Below, piece after piece: positions 1-5,075 of a stretch of DNA of 5,075 bases (positions within the stretch are counted from its first letter, which is position 1; the number at the start of each line of letters is the position of its first letter). The position numbers were made by a program, and so were the translations under genes. Origin of the DNA: an uncultured Saprospiraceae bacterium. GTDB taxonomy: Bacteria; Bacteroidota; Bacteroidia; Chitinophagales; Saprospiraceae. Where the stretch lies: the NCBI GenBank assembly GCA_934699305.1, contig CAKUWM010000224.1, forward strand, positions 1-5,075, read 5' to 3'. The notes beneath the pieces are model-generated. The model was given only the letters and a program-made list of their open reading frames with translations. It searched no databases and was not told the origin of the DNA.

Positions 1-488
1 TTACTTTCATCGTATATCCTGTACTGTCGGGCGATGAATTAAAATCGACAGTAGACACTTATTCCACCATGCTCAAAAATGAGGGATGTAAGATTGTCGC
101 AATAGATGAAATGGGCCTAAAACAATTGGCTTATGACATCAACAAGCGTTCTTCAGGTATTTATTATACCATTGAATTTCAGTCTGAATCCGGCGAAATA
201 ATCGCTAAAATGGAACTCGCACTTCGTCGTGATGAGCGTATTATGCGCTTTTTGACGGTTAGACTTGATAAATTTGGAGTCAAATACAACGAAGATAAAA
301 GAGCCGGCAAGATAGCCAAGGTTAAGGAAAAAGTTAAAGTAGAAGCACCAACAGCAGAGCAATCAGCTCCAAAACCTTCTTATAAAAAGGTGGAAAAGCC
401 GACTGAATCTGTTGCTACTACAGAACCGGCTGAACCGACTGAACCGGCTGAACCAACTGAATCGGTTGAAACAACCGAAGGGGAATAA
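1..488 (+). CDS. rpsF: 30S ribosomal protein S6, 5' end missing
   Basis: S6 pairs with S18 and binds the central domain of 16S rRNA in the 30S platform. The reading frame is open from the left edge (first whole codon at 3), and residues before the ATG at 69 (TFIVYPVLSGDELKS) match the first strand and helix of S6. That ATG is therefore internal and the true start lies a few codons left of the window. Family features visible are LAYDINKRSSGIYY and the RRDERIMRFLTVRLDK segment. About 161 residues are visible, whereas Bacteroidota S6 is usually about 110-120. The excess is a low-complexity C-terminal tail of about 48 residues (342-485), rich in Glu, Pro and Thr, with a short tandem repeat. It is the first gene of the rpsF-rpsR-rplI operon. 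Any leader carrying an S6:S18-binding autoregulatory RNA would lie outside the window. Identity is certain; the role of the tail is unknown. Confidence 0.96.
   Translation, partial: TFIVYPVLSGDELKSTVDTYSTMLKNEGCKIVAIDEMGLKQLAYDINKRSSGIYYTIEFQSESGEIIAKMELALRRDERIMRFLTVRLDKFGVKYNEDKRAGKIAKVKEKVKVEAPTAEQSAPKPSYKKVEKPTESVATTEPAEPTEPAEPTESVETTEGE
423..467 (+). repeat. In-frame 9-bp tandem repeat in the rpsF tail
   Basis: Five 9-bp units beginning GAA stand head to tail at 423, 432, 441, 450 and 459, and a degenerate sixth (GAAACAACC) follows at 468. At the higher order, an 18-bp unit GAACCGGCTGAACCGACT (423-440) is repeated at 441-458 with one mismatch. The units encode Glu-Pro-Ala and Glu-Pro-Thr triplets, then Glu-Ser-Val. 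The block is flanked by two similar ACTGAATC-GTT stretches (402-413 and 456-467), so the tail probably grew by duplication. Because the unit is a multiple of three, copy-number change would lengthen or shorten the tail without shifting the frame. Confidence 0.85.
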
Positions 489-516
489 TTATTAATAACT
501 AAAATTAAATTTGAAC

Positions 517-783
517 ATGGCTTCAAGAGATGATATAAAATTTCTAAGTAATCCAAACTTAGGACAAAATAGAAAAAAGTATTGCCGATTCCGTAAGTTC
601 GGTATCAAGCACATAGATTACAAAGATCCGGATTTCCTTCTTCAGTTTATTAATGAGCAAGGTAAAATTCTTCCACGAAGAATTACGGGTAACTCATTGA
701 AATACCAGCGCAAAATGGCTACTGCTATCAAGAGAGCCAGACACCTTGGTATGTTACCTTATGTTGCTGACCTTTTAAAATAA
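517..783 (+). CDS. rpsR: 30S ribosomal protein S18
   Basis: S18 is a small basic protein of the 30S platform that forms a heterodimer with S6. The 88-residue product has the family core: KKYCRFRKFGIKHIDYKDP, then LLQFINEQGKILPRRITGNS and the basic C-terminal helix with KRARHLGMLPYV. This length and architecture are normal for Bacteroidota. There is a single cysteine (in KKYCRF), so no paired-cysteine zinc site is apparent. I chose the ATG at 517 (MASRDD). An in-frame TTG two codons upstream (511) would add only Met-Asn, and no Shine-Dalgarno sequence favours it. It lies 28 bp after rpsF and 17 bp before rplI, consistent with one transcript. The priB/ssb gene that sits between S6 and S18 in some bacteria is absent here. 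Confidence 0.97.
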   Translation: MASRDDIKFLSNPNLGQNRKKYCRFRKFGIKHIDYKDPDFLLQFINEQGKILPRRITGNSLKYQRKMATAIKRARHLGMLPYVADLLK

Positions 784-800
784 CCTTTAAAGTAGAAAAA

Positions 801-1247
801 ATGGATATTATATTGTTGAAAGACATCGATAAAGTAGGTGGAAAACACGAAATAGTTAAAGTAAAAGATGGTTATGGGCGTAAATATCTTATCCCTCAAG
901 GATTAGCTGTAGTTGCTAATGCCGGAAATCGCAGAATGTTGGAAGATTTAATCCGACAAGAAGAGCAAAAAGAATCTAAGAGAGTAGATGAATACAAGGA
1001 AATGGCCGCCAAGTTGGAAGGTGTGACCCTTAAAATAGGTGCTAAAGCCGGAACAAGTGGTAAAATCTTCGGTTCTGTAACCAATGTACAGTTGGTCAAT
1101 GCTTTGAAAGATCAAGTAGGAATAGAAGTCGAAAGAAAGAAAATAATCATCGAAGAAGAAGTGAAAAGCCTTGGTAGTTATACCGCTAAGTTGAATCTTC
1201 ACAAAGATGTTCAGTCTTCTGTTGCATTTGAAATCATCGAAGAATAA
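801..1247 (+). CDS. rplI: 50S ribosomal protein L9
   Basis: L9 binds 23S rRNA at the base of the L1 stalk and helps maintain reading frame and translation fidelity. The 148-residue product has the full two-domain form. The N-terminal RNA-binding domain is at about 1-40 (MDIILLKDIDKVGGKHEIV, then GYGRKYLIPQGLAVVA). A long connecting helix spans about 42-74 and is rich in Glu, Lys and Arg. The C-terminal domain runs from about 78 to 148 and includes GKIFGSVTNVQLVNAL and the SLGSYTAKLNLHKDV segment. Length is typical. Residue 28, usually Asn in the family signature (GY-x-x-N-[FY]-L), is Lys here. The start is the ATG at 801, 17 bp after rpsR, preceded by an A-rich stretch instead of a Shine-Dalgarno sequence. 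It is the last gene of the ribosomal operon, followed by a terminator at 1274. Confidence 0.97.
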   Translation: MDIILLKDIDKVGGKHEIVKVKDGYGRKYLIPQGLAVVANAGNRRMLEDLIRQEEQKESKRVDEYKEMAAKLEGVTLKIGAKAGTSGKIFGSVTNVQLVNALKDQVGIEVERKKIIIEEEVKSLGSYTAKLNLHKDVQSSVAFEIIEE

Positions 1248-1273
1248 TTATTCGATTTCTTAAATGAACTATT

Positions 1274-1304
1274 AGGAGATTGGCATTGGTCGGTCTCCTT
1301 TTTT
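1274..1304 (+). terminator. Intrinsic terminator after rplI
   Basis: AGGAGATTGG (1274-1283) can pair with TCGGTCTCCT (1290-1299) around a six-base loop (CATTGG). The outer six pairs are Watson-Crick and the inner four include three G-T wobbles. Six T follow at 1299-1304, as expected for Rho-independent termination. It lies 27 bp after the rplI stop and 7 bp before the dcd ATG, so the T-tract falls where the dcd ribosome would load. Whether it stops most or only part of the transcription cannot be read from the sequence. Confidence 0.8.
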
Positions 1305-1311
1305 ATTGAAT

Positions 1312-1848
1312 ATGATACTTTCCGATACACAAATTCTTAAAAGCATCGAAGAAAAGACGATTGTTATCGAACCCTTCGATATTGATTGCCTTGGGACTAA
1401 CTCGTACGATGTTCACCTCGGTAATTATTTGGCAACATACACTGATGATGTACTGGATGCCAGGCGACACAATCAAATTACAACCTTCGAGATTCCGGAT
1501 GAGGGATTTATTTTGATGCCCAATGTCCTATATCTCGGCATTACCTTGGAATATACAGAAACTCACGCCACTGTCCCTTTTTTGGAAGGAAAGTCAAGCG
1601 TTGGCAGATTGGGGATAGACATTCATGCTACCGCAGGAAAGGGCGATGTCGGCTTCTGCAACCACTGGACGCTTGAAATAAGCACCTCTCATAAGGTTAA
1701 GGTGTATAAAGGTATGCCCATCGGCCAACTCATCTACTTCACTGTTGAAGGCGATATTAATAACTACTACAATAAGAAAAAAAATGCAAAATACAATCAA
1801 AGGTCTGACAAACCAAAAGAAAGTATGATGTGGAAAAACAATTTTTAA
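1312..1848 (+). CDS. dcd: dCTP deaminase (dUTPase-fold family)
   Basis: This enzyme deaminates dCTP to dUTP, feeding dUMP and then dTTP synthesis. Some relatives also hydrolyse dUTP to dUMP, and the sequence alone does not settle which type this is. The 178-residue product begins MILSDTQIL, the usual Dcd start. It has GTNSYDVHLG (28-37), the nucleotide-binding segment GKSSVGRLGIDIHATAG (93-109), GDVGF (111-115) and TLEIS with Glu122. By my alignment Ser95, Arg99 and Glu122 correspond to E. coli Ser111, Arg115 and catalytic Glu138, while Lys110 replaces E. coli Arg126. The C-terminal part has GMPIGQLIYF and NAKYN. I chose the ATG at 1312; an in-frame TTG at 1306 would add two residues and touches the terminator T-tract. 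No promoter or Shine-Dalgarno sequence is seen: the AGGAG at 1274 is 33 bp away and sits inside the terminator stem. yidC follows after 33 bp, so the two are likely co-transcribed. Confidence 0.94.
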   Translation: MILSDTQILKSIEEKTIVIEPFDIDCLGTNSYDVHLGNYLATYTDDVLDARRHNQITTFEIPDEGFILMPNVLYLGITLEYTETHATVPFLEGKSSVGRLGIDIHATAGKGDVGFCNHWTLEISTSHKVKVYKGMPIGQLIYFTVEGDINNYYNKKKNAKYNQRSDKPKESMMWKNNF

Positions 1849-1881
1849 AGAATTAATTAAGTACCTCTTACAAAGTTTAGT

Positions 1882-3729
1882 ATGGATCGGAATAATATAA
1901 TAGGCTTCGCTTTACTCGCCATCCTTTTTACCATTTGGATTACGGTCAACAATAACAATACTGAAAAGAATCAGATCTTAAAGAAACAACAGGATTCCAT
2001 CGCTGTCGCCAAACAAAATCAGCACATTGCAGATTCTTTGAAAGTTATTCAGCTTACAACCGTCAAGCCGGATTCAATCAAGCAAGTATCATCTGATACT
2101 ACGGCTCAGAATATTGTTCAGAAGCCCATGGATGTTACTATTGAAAATGACTTGATGGCATTGACAGTAACCAATGTCGGCGCTAAAATAAAGGGCATCC
2201 TTCTGAAAAAGTATAAAACCAGTAGCGAAGATAAGAAGGGTGATGAAGTGAGAGATCCGTTATACTTGCAGAATGCTCCCGAAAATATTCAGGAATATAT
2301 CCTTCCTCTGTCTAATGGAAGTCTCTTGAAAACAGGCTCTTTGCCTTCACAAGTCGAAAAGATTGACAATAAAATAGTTGTTAAAACAACTTTGCCCAAT
2401 AATGCAATGCTCGAACAAAGCTATCGATTGGATGATGCCTCTTATCAGATTGATTATGAAGTGAAAATAGTCGGTAATCCGGGATTAGACGTGTCAAAAC
2501 CGGTGTCTATTCGGTGGGTTGATAATTTGACCCGATTGGAAAAGAATTATGCATACGAAAGAACTTATAGTACACTTTATTTCAAAGAAGTGGGAGAGTC
2601 GAGTGACTATGTTTCTTATTCCAAGGATAAAACCCTTAAACTGGACGGTAGAAAATTAGAATGGATTTCTAATGTTAATCAGTTTTTTAATTCATCGTGG
2701 ATTCCTGATAAACCGTTTGAAAATGCAGAATTAACCATTAAGCAGGGTGTGGGTGAAGAGAAATATCTGAAACGCACGGAAGCAGTGGTCTCCATACCGG
2801 CTGAGTTTAACAATGGCGGTGTATTTAAAATGAAGATGTACACCGGACCTAACGAGTTTGAGAGGCTAAGGGCATACAATAATAGTCTGGACGATGTTAT
2901 ACAGTTTGGAAGCAGTATCTTGGGGTCTATAAATAAATGGGTCATCAGGCCGATATTTACATTTCTTGGTTCTTTTTTGTCGAGCCAAGGATTAGTAATC
3001 TTTCTGTTGACACTCTTTGTGAAGCTTGCATTATGGCCTTTGACGTATAAGATGATATATTCTCAATCAAAGATGTCGTCATTGAAGCCTAAGCTGGATA
3101 AGTTGAAAGCGAAGTATGGTGACGATTCGCAGAAAATACAAATGGAGACTATGGCGCTATACAGGGAATTTGGAGTAAATCCTTTAGGAGGGTGCCTGCC
3201 CATGGTGTTGCAAATGCCGATATGGTTTGCTTTATATCGATTTTTCCCGGCTTCTATTGAATTTAGGCAAGCGCCATTTTTATGGGCGACGGACTTATCG
3301 AGTTATGATGTATTCTTTAAGTTTCCTTTTCATGTTCCAATGTTGGGGAGTCATTTGAGTTTATTTACTGTACTGTGGACAGTTACCACACTTTTATATA
3401 CGTGGTACAACTTTAAGAAGATTGACACAACATCGACTGCTGCCAATCCGGCATTAAAGTATATGCAGTATATTATGCCGGTATTTTTTATGGCATTCTT
3501 CAATAGCTTTGCTTCCGGATTGACTTGTTATTTAGTGTTTAGTAATATTATCAATATTGTACAGACTCTCGTTACCAAGAATTATTTAATCAATCAGGAT
3601 AAGATTGAACGGGAGTTGGAAAACTATAAAAAGAAACCCAAGAAAAAAGGCGGATTCTCAGAACGGTTGGGCGAAATGTTGAAAGAGCAACAAAGAATAG
3701 CCGAACAAAGAAATAATACTAAGAAGTAA
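1882..3729 (+). CDS. yidC: Membrane protein insertase YidC
   Basis: YidC inserts and folds inner-membrane proteins, alone or with SecYEG. The 615-residue product has the Gram-negative layout. One N-terminal membrane segment (about 6-23) is followed by a polar linker and a large periplasmic beta-rich domain (about 65-340). The conserved insertase core begins near 355. Core membrane segments lie at about 362-387, 437-455, 490-510 and 530-564. Family motifs include WPLTYKMIYSQSKMSSLKPKL, then VNPLGGCLPMVLQMPIWFALY (432-452) and SGLTCYLVFSNIINIVQ (545-561). The cytoplasmic helical hairpin between the first two core segments is present. Lys381 occupies the place of the groove arginine of E. coli YidC (Arg366) by my alignment. 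The tail after 565 is strongly basic (KKKPKKKGG), as in YidC proteins that bind ribosomes through their C-terminus. It lies 33 bp after dcd and 28 bp before gpsA, with no terminator or clear promoter on either side. Confidence 0.97.
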   Translation: MDRNNIIGFALLAILFTIWITVNNNNTEKNQILKKQQDSIAVAKQNQHIADSLKVIQLTTVKPDSIKQVSSDTTAQNIVQKPMDVTIENDLMALTVTNVGAKIKGILLKKYKTSSEDKKGDEVRDPLYLQNAPENIQEYILPLSNGSLLKTGSLPSQVEKIDNKIVVKTTLPNNAMLEQSYRLDDASYQIDYEVKIVGNPGLDVSKPVSIRWVDNLTRLEKNYAYERTYSTLYFKEVGESSDYVSYSKDKTLKLDGRKLEWISNVNQFFNSSWIPDKPFENAELTIKQGVGEEKYLKRTEAVVSIPAEFNNGGVFKMKMYTGPNEFERLRAYNNSLDDVIQFGSSILGSINKWVIRPIFTFLGSFLSSQGLVIFLLTLFVKLALWPLTYKMIYSQSKMSSLKPKLDKLKAKYGDDSQKIQMETMALYREFGVNPLGGCLPMVLQMPIWFALYRFFPASIEFRQAPFLWATDLSSYDVFFKFPFHVPMLGSHLSLFTVLWTVTTLLYTWYNFKKIDTTSTAANPALKYMQYIMPVFFMAFFNSFASGLTCYLVFSNIINIVQTLVTKNYLINQDKIERELENYKKKPKKKGGFSERLGEMLKEQQRIAEQRNNTKK

Positions 3730-3757
3730 CGTACATTTACTTTTTTAATTTATTTTT

Positions 3758-4807
3758 ATGCGAGTCTCTCCTTTAGTCTTTCAGGAGCCGGTAGGCGTTA
3801 TTGGATCCGGCACATTTGCTGTGACAATAGCCCATTTACTTTCGCATAATTCCAATGTGTTGTTATATGCTCGACGGCAAGAAGTAGTTGATTCTATCAA
3901 TAAAAATCATCAGATGTATGATTGTCAGCTACACAATCGGGTTAAAGCGACCAACGATATCAGTATGATTGGCCGACAGTGCTCATTGATATTCCCTATA
4001 ATACCCTCGGAATTTTTTCGTGAAACGATAGCACAGGTATCTGAATTTTTAACACCGAAACATATTTTAATTCATGGAACAAAGGGATTTGATATAAAAG
4101 GTGAATTTGATATGGCTCATCCTCGATTTTCTAAGGATAATATTCGGACGATGAGTGAAGTTATTCGGGAAGAGACGAGTGTTATAAGGATTGGAGCTCT
4201 ATCGGGACCCAACTTATATCGTGAGATTCTAGATGGTCAGCCTGCAGCCACTGTGGTTGCATCGCCTTATGAAGAAGTCGTCAAAATATGCCAAAAAGTG
4301 CTGGATGGCCCCAAATTTGCAGTTTTCGGTTCACAGGAATTGCTTGGAGCTGAGCTTGCCGGGGCATTGAAAAATGTGATTGCTCTTTGTACAGGAATGC
4401 TCAACGGCATTGGGATGGGGAAAAATCTTGAGGCATTATTGATTACCAGGGGCCTTAGAGAACTGATTTATATCGGAAAGGCCATGGACGTGCCGACAAG
4501 AGCCTTTTTGGGAACAGCCGGAATTGGCGACCTTGTTGCTACCGCCACCAGCCCTTCCAGTCGAAATTACCGTTTTGGACAAAGATTAGCCAGAGGGGAA
4601 TCAAAGGAAGAAATAGCGAACAGCATGGATGGGCTTGCTGAAGGAGTAAGGGCTCTTATCATTACGAATGGCTTAATTAAGCATTATAGTGTTCAATCCC
4701 CTATCATTACGATGTTGTACAAAGTCGTTTTCGAAGGATACGATCTAAACAAGGCGATTCAATTTTTGATGAGATACCCATATATTCAAGATGTAGATTT
4801 CTTGTGA
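3758..4807 (+). CDS. gpsA: Glycerol-3-phosphate dehydrogenase [NAD(P)+]
   Basis: GpsA reduces dihydroxyacetone phosphate to sn-glycerol 3-phosphate in the cytoplasm, supplying the backbone of phospholipids. The 349-residue product has an N-terminal Rossmann domain with GVIGSGTFAVTIA (13-25); its dinucleotide motif reads G-x-G-x-x-A, with Ala21 at the third glycine. The conserved TKG lysine is Lys109. SGPN is at 149-152 and the catalytic lysine is Lys205 in GALKNVIAL. The substrate-site stretch GIGDLVATATSPSSRNYRFG (255-274) contains Asp258, Thr262 and Arg269-Asn270. About 15 residues are inserted after the TKG motif compared with E. coli (roughly 114-130), a form I associate with several Bacteroidota. 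All catalytic residues are present, so the enzyme should be active. The start is the ATG at 3758, preceded by a T-rich spacer without a Shine-Dalgarno sequence. It is probably the last gene of the dcd-yidC-gpsA group, although no hairpin terminator is obvious after it. Confidence 0.96.
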   Translation: MRVSPLVFQEPVGVIGSGTFAVTIAHLLSHNSNVLLYARRQEVVDSINKNHQMYDCQLHNRVKATNDISMIGRQCSLIFPIIPSEFFRETIAQVSEFLTPKHILIHGTKGFDIKGEFDMAHPRFSKDNIRTMSEVIREETSVIRIGALSGPNLYREILDGQPAATVVASPYEEVVKICQKVLDGPKFAVFGSQELLGAELAGALKNVIALCTGMLNGIGMGKNLEALLITRGLRELIYIGKAMDVPTRAFLGTAGIGDLVATATSPSSRNYRFGQRLARGESKEEIANSMDGLAEGVRALIITNGLIKHYSVQSPIITMLYKVVFEGYDLNKAIQFLMRYPYIQDVDFL

Positions 4808-4977
4808 TGAATGCATTAAGTATAGCGCAAAAAAATGAAAGTTAAAATTATGTTAAGAAAAATTTAAAGAACTGTTACGGTTATTTAGGAAATATTAACA
4901 TTTGATTCTGAAGTAAAATGCATATAACACAAAGAGAACCAACGTAATATAATGAATGAAAAAAAATGAAAAAATAC
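4808..4977. other. AT-rich intergenic spacer after gpsA
   Basis: This spacer is visibly richer in A and T than the flanking genes and contains no credible gene; the only start codons lead to peptides of a few residues. I see no strong hairpin with a T-tract, so the 3' end of the gpsA transcript is not marked by a standard terminator. The best inverted repeat is TGTTA/TAACA (4873-4877 and 4896-4900), five AT-rich pairs around an 18-base loop, which is too weak to call. The downstream promoter begins directly after this spacer. Confidence 0.6.
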
Positions 4978-5007
4978 TTGCTGAAATAAAAACTTGCCTT
5001 ATCTTTG
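4978..5007 (+). promoter_or_regulatory. Bacteroidota-type promoter (-33/-7)
   Basis: A TTG at 4978-4980 (within CTTG) is followed by 19 bp and then TATCTTTG at 5000-5007. This matches the Bacteroidota primary sigma factor pattern, TTTG then about 19-21 bp then TAnnTTTG, with a full match in the -7 element and one mismatch in the -33 element. Transcription would be expected to start near 5011-5014, giving a short AT-rich leader of about 30 bases before the ATG at 5044. It marks a new transcription unit separate from gpsA. Confidence 0.8.
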
Positions 5008-5043
5008 CCTTAGTTTTAACAAAATTTTAAAGTTTATTTCGAA

Positions 5044-5075
5044 ATGAAAAAATTAATTCTTTCTCTAGTTGTAGT
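5044..5075 (+). CDS. Start of a probable exported protein, 3' end missing
   Basis: Only the first ten codons and part of the eleventh are in the window (MKKLILSLVV, then GT, which must encode Val). Two lysines followed by an unbroken hydrophobic run are the n- and h-regions of a Sec signal peptide, although an N-terminal membrane anchor would look the same at this length. The start is supported by a well-placed promoter ending at 5007 and an AT-rich leader ending in TTTCGAA directly before the ATG. No family can be named from so few residues. An outer membrane or periplasmic protein is a reasonable guess but only an inference. Confidence 0.65.
   Translation, partial: MKKLILSLVV

Noticed and set aside
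69..71. ATG at 69 as the rpsF start
   Set aside because: The frame is open to the left edge and the upstream codons encode the conserved first strand and helix of S6, so this Met is internal.
153..362. Open reading frame on the - strand within rpsF
   Set aside because: It is a shadow of the S6 gene with Cys/Phe-rich, unfamiliar sequence and no start context.
896..1202. Two overlapping - strand open frames opposite rplI
   Set aside because: Both lie wholly inside a well-conserved ribosomal gene and resemble no protein family.
1274..1278. AGGAG as a Shine-Dalgarno sequence for dcd
   Set aside because: It lies 33 bp before the ATG, far outside useful spacing, and forms the left arm of the terminator stem.
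1594..1800. Open frame on the - strand opposite dcd
   Set aside because: It is antisense to conserved Dcd active-site codons and has no promoter or recognisable product.
2679..2945. Open frame on the - strand opposite yidC
   Set aside because: It is a shadow of the periplasmic domain of YidC, with no independent support.
3732..3739. TACATTTA as a -7 promoter element for gpsA
   Set aside because: It matches seven of eight positions of TAnnTTTG, but no TTTG-like -33 element lies 19-21 bp upstream in the end of yidC.
4873..4900. TGTTA/TAACA inverted repeat as a gpsA terminator
   Set aside because: Only five AT-rich pairs with an 18-base loop and no real T-tract; expected by chance in such AT-rich DNA.
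4966..4989. Short open frame MKKYLLK before the last gene
   Set aside because: It lies upstream of the predicted transcription start and overlaps the promoter, so it would not be in the transcript.

Overview
The window is a compact, ordinary housekeeping segment of a Bacteroidota chromosome. Evidence for that phylum: S18, L9, YidC and GpsA sequences of Bacteroidota type, almost no Shine-Dalgarno sequences ahead of the genes, AT-rich spacers, and a promoter near the right end that matches the Bacteroidota -33/-7 pattern (TTG, 19 bp, TATCTTTG). I cannot assign a genus. The long inserted form of GpsA looks more like Cytophagia/Saprospiria/Chitinophagia-type proteins than Bacteroides, but that is recollection, not a search.

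Layout, all on the + strand. Positions 1-1247 are a ribosomal protein operon: rpsF (S6, start lies left of the window), rpsR (S18) and rplI (L9), with 28 and 17 bp spacers. There is no priB/ssb between S6 and S18, unlike E. coli. An intrinsic terminator (1274-1304) closes this operon. Only 7 bp beyond its T-tract starts dcd (dCTP deaminase, 1312-1848), followed closely by yidC (membrane protein insertase, 1882-3729) and gpsA (glycerol-3-phosphate dehydrogenase, 3758-4807). A very AT-rich spacer of about 236 bp then carries the promoter of a new transcription unit, whose first gene begins at 5044 with a signal-peptide-like start and runs off the window.

Together the genes serve growth functions: ribosome assembly (S6:S18 in the 30S platform, L9 in the 50S), dUMP/dTTP supply (dcd), membrane protein insertion (yidC) and phospholipid backbone supply (gpsA). 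dcd, yidC and gpsA have no recognisable promoter of their own, so they probably form a second unit fed by read-through of the rplI terminator or by a promoter I cannot see.

I found no mobile element, CRISPR array, tRNA, rRNA, toxin-antitoxin or defence gene, and no sign of an undescribed system. The points worth a second look are modest: a repeat-bearing acidic tail on S6, the terminator abutting the dcd start, an Asn-to-Lys change in the L9 signature, and the promoter with its truncated secreted-protein gene.
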